Origin: Cryobacterium adonitolivorans
GTDB taxonomy: Bacteria; Actinomycetota; Actinomycetes; Actinomycetales; Microbacteriaceae
Reading direction: 5' to 3'
DNA length: 64,000 bases
Assembly (NCBI RefSeq): GCF_004402695.1
Contig: NZ_SOFL01000044.1
Coordinates: forward strand, 1-64,000
A model generated the notes under the pieces. It worked only from the letters and a program-made list of their open reading frames with translations, was not told the origin of the DNA and did no database searches. A program made the translations under genes and the position numbers. This document shows, piece after piece, positions 59,920-64,000 of the stretch; position 1 is the first letter of the stretch; the number at the start of each line of letters is the position of its first letter.

Positions 59920-60810
59920 ATGTCTGCCATCAACCCGCAAATGCCCGAACTACCGTCGTCCGTCGAACTGGGGATGGGCCAGGGCGGCCTCGCCGTGGCC
60001 CGCGTATTCGCCCCCACCGGCACCGCCGAGATCTATCTCCGCGGCGCTCACGTCAGCGCCTGGGCACCCACCGGCGGCAGATCGGTGATCTGGATGAGCG
60101 CAAAGAGCGAGTACGTGTCGGGCGTGCCTCTGCGCGGAGGCGTGCCGATCTGCTTCCCCTGGTTCGCCGCGCATCCCACGGATGCCACCGCCCCGTCACA
60201 CGGATTCGCACGACTGGCCGACTGGCGCCTCACCGAAGCGCGCGAGGCCGGCGATGACGTGGTGCTGGTCTTCGTGCTCACCGACACCGAGGCCACCCGG
60301 GCGTCCGCCTGGCCGCACCGGTTCGAGGCGCGTTACACAGTCACCGTCGGCGCCCAGTTGTCGCTCTCGCTGCAGGTCACCAACCGCGACAACGTGCAGC
60401 TGAGCTTCGAGCAGGCCCTGCACACCTACCTCGACGTCGCCGACATCCGCCAGACCGAGGTGTCGGGACTGGAAGGTGCCCCGTTCACCGACCGCCTGAC
60501 CGGCGCGCGCCCCGCCGAGAGCGAGCCCGTGCGCTTCGGCGCCGAAACCGACCGGATCTACCTGAACTCCACGGCCGCCACGACGGTGACGGATGCCGCG
60601 ACCGGCCGGGAGATCACCGTCACGAAGCAGGGCTCGGCGAGCACCGTTGTGTGGAACCCGTGGATCGACAAGGCCGCCGCGATGGCCGACTTCGGCGACG
60701 CTGAGTACACCGGCATGGTGTGCGTGGAGACCTGCAACATCCGCGACAACGCGATCACCCTGACCCCGGGCGCCAGCCACGAGATGAGCGTGCGCTACTC
60801 CGTGGCGTGA
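59920..60810 (+). CDS. D-hexose-6-phosphate mutarotase (YeaD-like)
   Basis: 296 residues from the ATG at 59920 (GGAGG 5 nt upstream). Aldose-epimerase-like beta-sandwich of the YeaD subfamily: EIYLRGAHVSAWAPTGGRSVIWMSAKSEY, PLRGGVPICFPWFAAHP, catalytic-type His in EQALHTYLDV, Glu in CVETCNI, and VWNPWIDKA. It interconverts anomers of glucose-6-phosphate. It is a different subfamily from the sugar-operon epimerase at 2211-3173. Confidence 0.92.
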   Translation: MSAINPQMPELPSSVELGMGQGGLAVARVFAPTGTAEIYLRGAHVSAWAPTGGRSVIWMSAKSEYVSGVPLRGGVPICFPWFAAHPTDATAPSHGFARLADWRLTEAREAGDDVVLVFVLTDTEATRASAWPHRFEARYTVTVGAQLSLSLQVTNRDNVQLSFEQALHTYLDVADIRQTEVSGLEGAPFTDRLTGARPAESEPVRFGAETDRIYLNSTAATTVTDAATGREITVTKQGSASTVVWNPWIDKAAAMADFGDAEYTGMVCVETCNIRDNAITLTPGASHEMSVRYSVA

Positions 60811-60836
60811 GCCCGGTGTGCGGGGCAGGCGGCGCG

Positions 60837-61154
60837 TCAGCCCTTGCGGCCCGGCGTGGCGTACCCGCCGGCGCTCGCGGGGCCGCCGAAGGCGATGGCC
60901 ACCCCGATCATGAAGCCGAAGTTGTACCAGTTGCCGTCGTTCCGCACCTCGTAGATGTTCACCTCGGCGTTGAACAGCGAGACGATGAAGGTGATCGGGC
61001 TGATGAAGCCCTGCCACAGGCCCAACCAGAAACCCGCCAGCTCGTCGGGCGGCACCGTGGCCGGCACCTCGTTGGCGCCCGGCGCGCACCCGGTCAGCAC
61101 CAGCGCCGCCAGCATGACCACCACGGCGAGCGCCGCGACCCTCGACCTGCCCAT
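60837..61154 (-). CDS. small membrane-spanning lipoprotein
   Basis: 105 residues from the ATG at 61154 with GGAGGAATC upstream. Lipobox LVLTGC, then a hydrophobic segment (FWLGLWQGFISPITFIVSLF) and VRNDGNWYNFGFMIGVAIAFGG. This small protein type is widespread in Microbacteriaceae, but I know no function for it. The open frame continues upstream to 62801, but that extension is the complement of the reductase gene and is ignored. Confidence 0.78.
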   Translation of the reverse strand: MGRSRVAALAVVVMLAALVLTGCAPGANEVPATVPPDELAGFWLGLWQGFISPITFIVSLFNAEVNIYEVRNDGNWYNFGFMIGVAIAFGGPASAGGYATPGRKG

Positions 61155-61328
61155 GATTCCTCCAGGGAGCGACCGCTCGGCCCGCGGCCGGCGCCGCGCG
61201 CCGGCCTGCCGACGTCGCACACGGTAGGCGCGCTCCCTCACCCCAGCAAGGTGCCCGGCCCGAACCCGAACCGCCGGCCGGCCGGCCGGAGCGGAATTCC
61301 CTGGCCGGTCACTCTGTTGTCCTCCGTG

Positions 61329-62462
61329 ATGCCTACTCCAGACGACGCCCTGCCCATTCCAGCACCCCACACCGTCGGTCCCGCCGGCACCCCGAGCCGG
61401 CCAGGGCGCACCGCCCTCGTCGCCGGTGCCAGCGGCATCGCCGGATCGGCACTGGTGGACCTGCTCACCGAGCAGGGCTGGAGCGTCATCGCCCTCTCCC
61501 GCACACCCGTCACCCCGCGCCCCGGCGTGATCCCGGTGAGCGCCGACCTCCGGTCCGTCGACTCTCTGCGCACCGCCCTGGCCGGCCACGCACCCACCCA
61601 CGTGTTCTTCACCGCGTGGCTGCGCCAGAACACCGAGGCCGAGAATATCGTCGTCAACTCCGCCATGGTGCGCGACCTGCTCACCGCGCTGGCTGACGCC
61701 CCGGTTCGGCACGTGGCCCTGATGACCGGGCTCAAGCAGTACCTCGGCCCGTTCGAGGCCTACGGCCAGGGCGAGGTGCCCGACACCCCGTTCCACGAAG
61801 ACGAGCCGCGCCTCTCGGTGGAGAACTTCTACTACGCGCAGGAGGACGAACTCTGGGCCGCCGCCCGGGCACGGGGCTTCACCTGGTCGGTGCACCGCGC
61901 CCACACCGTGATCGGCCACGCCGTCGGCAACGCCATGAACATGGGCTCCACCCTCGCCGTATACGCGGCCGTCTGCAAGGAACTCAATCGCCCGTTCATC
62001 TTCCCCGGCTCCGAGACCCAGTGGAACGGCGTCACCGACATGACCGACTCCGGCCTGCTCGCCGACCAGATGGTCTGGGCCGCCACCACCCCGGCCGCCG
62101 CAGACACCGCCTTCAACATCGTCAACGGCGACACCTTCCGGTGGCGCTGGCTCTGGCCGCGCCTGGCCGCCTATTTCGGCGTCGCGCCGGAGGGTTTCAA
62201 GGGCGCCCCGCGGCCGCTCGAGACGCAAATGGCGGATGCCCAGCACGTCTGGGACCGCATCGTGGCCCAGCACGGCCTCGTGGAGGCCGACCTCGCCCGC
62301 CTGGCGTCCTGGTGGCACACCGACGCCGACCTCGGCCGCACCATGGAGGTGTTCGCTGACATGGGCCGCAGCCGGACCGCGTGCTTCACCGACTACCGCA
62401 ACACCGAGCAGGCGTTCCTGGATCTGTTCGACCGGTACCGCGCCGAGCGTCTCATTCCCTAG
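61329..62462 (+). CDS. PRISE-type SDR oxidoreductase (progesterone 5-beta-reductase-like)
   Basis: 377 residues. Rossmann N terminus: ALVAGASGIAGSALVDLLTEQGWSVIALSR. PRISE-family marks are HVFFTAWLRQN, VALMTGLKQYLGPFEAYG (catalytic Lys), FYYAQEDEL (catalytic Tyr), WSVHRAHTVIGHAVGNAMN and a C-terminal IVNGDTFRWRWLWPRLAAYFG. Members reduce enones or related carbonyls with NADPH. The start ATG is preceded by GTG, and no strong ribosome site is seen. Confidence 0.88.
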   Translation: MPTPDDALPIPAPHTVGPAGTPSRPGRTALVAGASGIAGSALVDLLTEQGWSVIALSRTPVTPRPGVIPVSADLRSVDSLRTALAGHAPTHVFFTAWLRQNTEAENIVVNSAMVRDLLTALADAPVRHVALMTGLKQYLGPFEAYGQGEVPDTPFHEDEPRLSVENFYYAQEDELWAAARARGFTWSVHRAHTVIGHAVGNAMNMGSTLAVYAAVCKELNRPFIFPGSETQWNGVTDMTDSGLLADQMVWAATTPAAADTAFNIVNGDTFRWRWLWPRLAAYFGVAPEGFKGAPRPLETQMADAQHVWDRIVAQHGLVEADLARLASWWHTDADLGRTMEVFADMGRSRTACFTDYRNTEQAFLDLFDRYRAERLIP

Positions 62463-62490
62463 ACGGTCCTGATGCCCAGGGAGTCGAGGC

Positions 62491-62793
62491 CTAGGAGGCC
62501 ATCCGCTCTGAGGCGCCGGCACCGGAGCCGGCCGGTTCGACACCGCGTTCGGGCCGGTTGATCTCGGCCCACACCGTATCGAGGGAGAGTCCGAGAACCT
62601 CGGCGATCGCCGCGATGGTCGGGAAGGCCGGGGTCGCGATGCGTCCCGACTCGATCTTCCGGAGGGTCTCCGGTGAGACGCGGGCATCCAGCGCGGTGTG
62701 GAGCATCGAGCGCTCCCCCCGGGCGGAACGCAGGAGGGCACCGAGGCGTGCTCCGCGCTCGAGCTGGGCGGGTGTGAGCGGCAACCTGACCAT
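62491..62793 (-). CDS. XRE-family helix-turn-helix regulator
   Basis: 100 residues. HTH: LGALLRSARGERSMLHTALDARVSPETLRKIESGRIATPAFPTIAAIAEVLGLSLDTVWAEI. Pro/Ala-rich C-terminal tail. It is divergent from the methionine aminopeptidase gene, 63 bp away, with an inverted repeat between, so it may regulate itself and map. Confidence 0.88.
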   Translation of the reverse strand: MVRLPLTPAQLERGARLGALLRSARGERSMLHTALDARVSPETLRKIESGRIATPAFPTIAAIAEVLGLSLDTVWAEINRPERGVEPAGSGAGASERMAS

Positions 62794-62804
62794 GACGCCA
62801 ATTC

Positions 62805-62826
62805 TACCGGGATAATATGGCCGGTA
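62805..62826. promoter_or_regulatory. candidate XRE operator
   Basis: TACCGG, 10 nt (GATAATATGG), CCGGTA: perfect 6-bp arms in the divergent gap. The spacer resembles a -10 box (GATAAT), so binding would block a promoter. Confidence 0.55.
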
Positions 62827-62856
62827 TAGTTATTGGTTCACCGAGAAGGGCGCCGC

Positions 62857-63639
62857 ATGATCGAAATCCTGCACCCCACCGAACTGGTCCGAGCGCGGGA
62901 GTCAGGCGCGCTGGTCGCTCACATCCTGCAGACGCTGAAGAGCCGCAGCACGGTCGGCACCAACCTGCTGGACATCGACCGGTGGGCCCAGGCCATGATC
63001 ATCGAGGCCGGCGCGCAGTCCTGCTACGTCGACTACGCGCCGTCCTTCGGGCGCGGGCCGTTCGGCCACTACATCTGCACGGCCGTCAACGACGCGGTGC
63101 TGCACGGACTGCCCCGCGACTACGCGCTGGCCGACGGCGACCTGCTCACCCTCGACCTCGCCCTCTCCACCAACGGGATCGCCGCAGACTCGGCCATCAG
63201 CTTTCTGGTGGGTGACTCCAAGCCCTCGGAGAGCGTCGCGATGATCGACGCGACCGAACGGGCGCTACACGCGGGGATCGCCGCTGCCGGGCCGGGAGCT
63301 CGGATCGGCGACATCTCCTTTGCCATCGGCTCGGTGCTCAGCGAGGCGGGCTACCCGATCAACGTCGAGTTCGGCGGCCACGGCATCGGGTCGACGATGC
63401 ACCAGGACCCGCACGTGTCGAACAGCGGGCGGCCCGGCCGCGGCTACCGGCTGCGGCCCGGGTTGCTGCTGGCGCTGGAACCGTGGGTCATGGTCGACAC
63501 CGCCGAACTGATCACCGATGCCGACGGCTGGACGCTCCGTAGCGCGACGGGCTGCCGCACAGCACACAGTGAACACACGATCGCCATCACCGACGACGGA
63601 GCCGAGGTCCTCACCCTGCCGTCGCCGGCGCATCCGTGA
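62857..63639 (+). CDS. map: type I methionine aminopeptidase
   Basis: 260 residues from the ATG at 62857 (AGAAGGG 6 nt upstream). Pita-bread fold metal ligands: Asp in LTLDLALST, Asp in AADSAISF, His in VEFGGHGIGSTMH, Glu in LALEPWVM and Glu in AHSEHTIAI; the substrate-positioning His is in NDAVLHGLP. It removes initiator Met from nascent proteins. This copy lacks an N-terminal SH3-binding extension and is divergent from XRE; a housekeeping copy may also exist elsewhere. Confidence 0.93.
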   Translation: MIEILHPTELVRARESGALVAHILQTLKSRSTVGTNLLDIDRWAQAMIIEAGAQSCYVDYAPSFGRGPFGHYICTAVNDAVLHGLPRDYALADGDLLTLDLALSTNGIAADSAISFLVGDSKPSESVAMIDATERALHAGIAAAGPGARIGDISFAIGSVLSEAGYPINVEFGGHGIGSTMHQDPHVSNSGRPGRGYRLRPGLLLALEPWVMVDTAELITDADGWTLRSATGCRTAHSEHTIAITDDGAEVLTLPSPAHP

Positions 63640-63681
63640 CCGGGCCGGTCCCGGTCGGCTGCCTCGCCGGCGCCGGCTGGG

Positions 63682-63943
63682 TCAAAGGTTGAGGGAATAC
63701 AGGCTGAGCGCGTTCCCGTCCGGATCGGTGAAGTCGAAGTAGTCCACGACCGCCGGCACGTGCTCGAGCGGGCCGAGCGCCAGGCCCGCTGAGTTGCAGG
63801 TCGATGGGCCCGACCGCGAGTTCGATCACCCCTGGAGCCGGTTCCACCGAGGGCGACGACACCTCGAACACCCGCCGATACCAACTCTCGGCGGCCGGCA
63901 GATCGCGAACGGGCAGGCCTACTGTTGCGCTCGTCACTTTCAT
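63682..63943 (-). pseudogene. VOC (glyoxalase-fold) gene with deletion and frameshift
   Basis: From the ATG at 63943: MKVTSATVGLPVRDLPAAESWYRRVFE...GVIELAVGPIDLQLSG, then the frame is lost. The C-terminal half continues in another frame as LALGPLEHVPAVVDYFDFTDPDGNALSLYSLNL and a stop at 63682. About 20 residues are missing between the two parts. The metal-ligand Glu region is disrupted, so it is probably inactive. Confidence 0.78.
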
Positions 63944-64000
63944 GCACACCATCTCACCGCGTGGCAGGCACGCGGAAGGGCCCGCACCCGCGTGAGCGGA

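Noticed and set aside
61155-62801. Upstream extension of the small lipoprotein frame to 654 residues
   Set aside because: The lipoprotein has its own ATG, ribosome site and lipobox at 61154; the extension is antisense to the PRISE-type reductase.

Overview
The window is high-GC DNA packed with genes, and it looks like the chromosome of an actinobacterium of the Microbacteriaceae (Cryobacterium/Leifsonia-like). This is inference. The support is a proton-pump rhodopsin of the actinobacterial/xanthorhodopsin type, a DUF7882 small protein, a septum-formation lipoprotein, a LAXTG (sortase E type) surface anchor, and many genes whose -10 box (TANNNT) lies only 6-7 nt before ATG, as in leaderless actinobacterial mRNAs. 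I see no rRNA, tRNA, CRISPR array, prophage or intact insertion sequence.

Layout. 0-12 kb: an Eis-type acetyltransferase, a Nudix hydrolase with a broken tandem copy, and a five-gene minus-strand sugar operon (DUF5107-TPR protein, lipoprotein binding protein, two-domain ATPase, permease, aldose epimerase) facing a divergent AraC regulator and a fructokinase remnant. 12-19 kb: alpha-carbonic anhydrase, an endonuclease/exonuclease/phosphatase-family (EEP) protein, a light-driven proton pump divergent from a MarR regulator, a DoxX-like protein, HxlR divergent from an F420-reductase-like gene, and an LLM flavin oxidoreductase. 18.8-19.6 kb is a graveyard of three broken genes (LacI, EEP, HAD phosphatase). 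19.6-22.7 kb: TetR/DUF6920-like and PadR/membrane-protein cassettes, each with a near-perfect operator palindrome.

22.7-32 kb is a catabolic island: a GH36 alpha-galactosidase with a CUT1-type ABC importer under a ROK repressor, then a four-carbon-acid kinase/PdxA pair with its own 31-bp operator-like palindrome. 32-46 kb is mixed: membrane acyltransferase, metallo-beta-lactamase fold protein, small Microbacteriaceae proteins, a DnaA-box cluster far from any dnaA, tandem SRPBCC genes, DeoR regulator, MMPL transporter, LCP cell-wall enzyme, Dps and a septum-formation lipoprotein. 46-54.4 kb is one giant gene for a 2782-residue DUF11-repeat cell-wall protein. 54.5-64 kb: GNAT with a damaged 3' end, a decayed kdp locus (kdpB/kdpC remnant next to intact kdpD and kdpE), peptidase E, hexose-6-phosphate mutarotase, a PRISE-type reductase, XRE regulator, methionine aminopeptidase and a broken VOC gene.

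Themes. The window shows scavenging of plant-type sugars and sugar acids, with sharply defined local operators, beside clear genome erosion (at least seven gene remnants). Two families of dispersed intergenic palindromes occur twice each and a third occurs once, beside the kdp deletion. No single undescribed defence or mobile system is evident. The best candidates for new biology are the DUF5107 sugar operon, the orphan KdpDE, the DnaA-box cluster and the MarR-rhodopsin pair.
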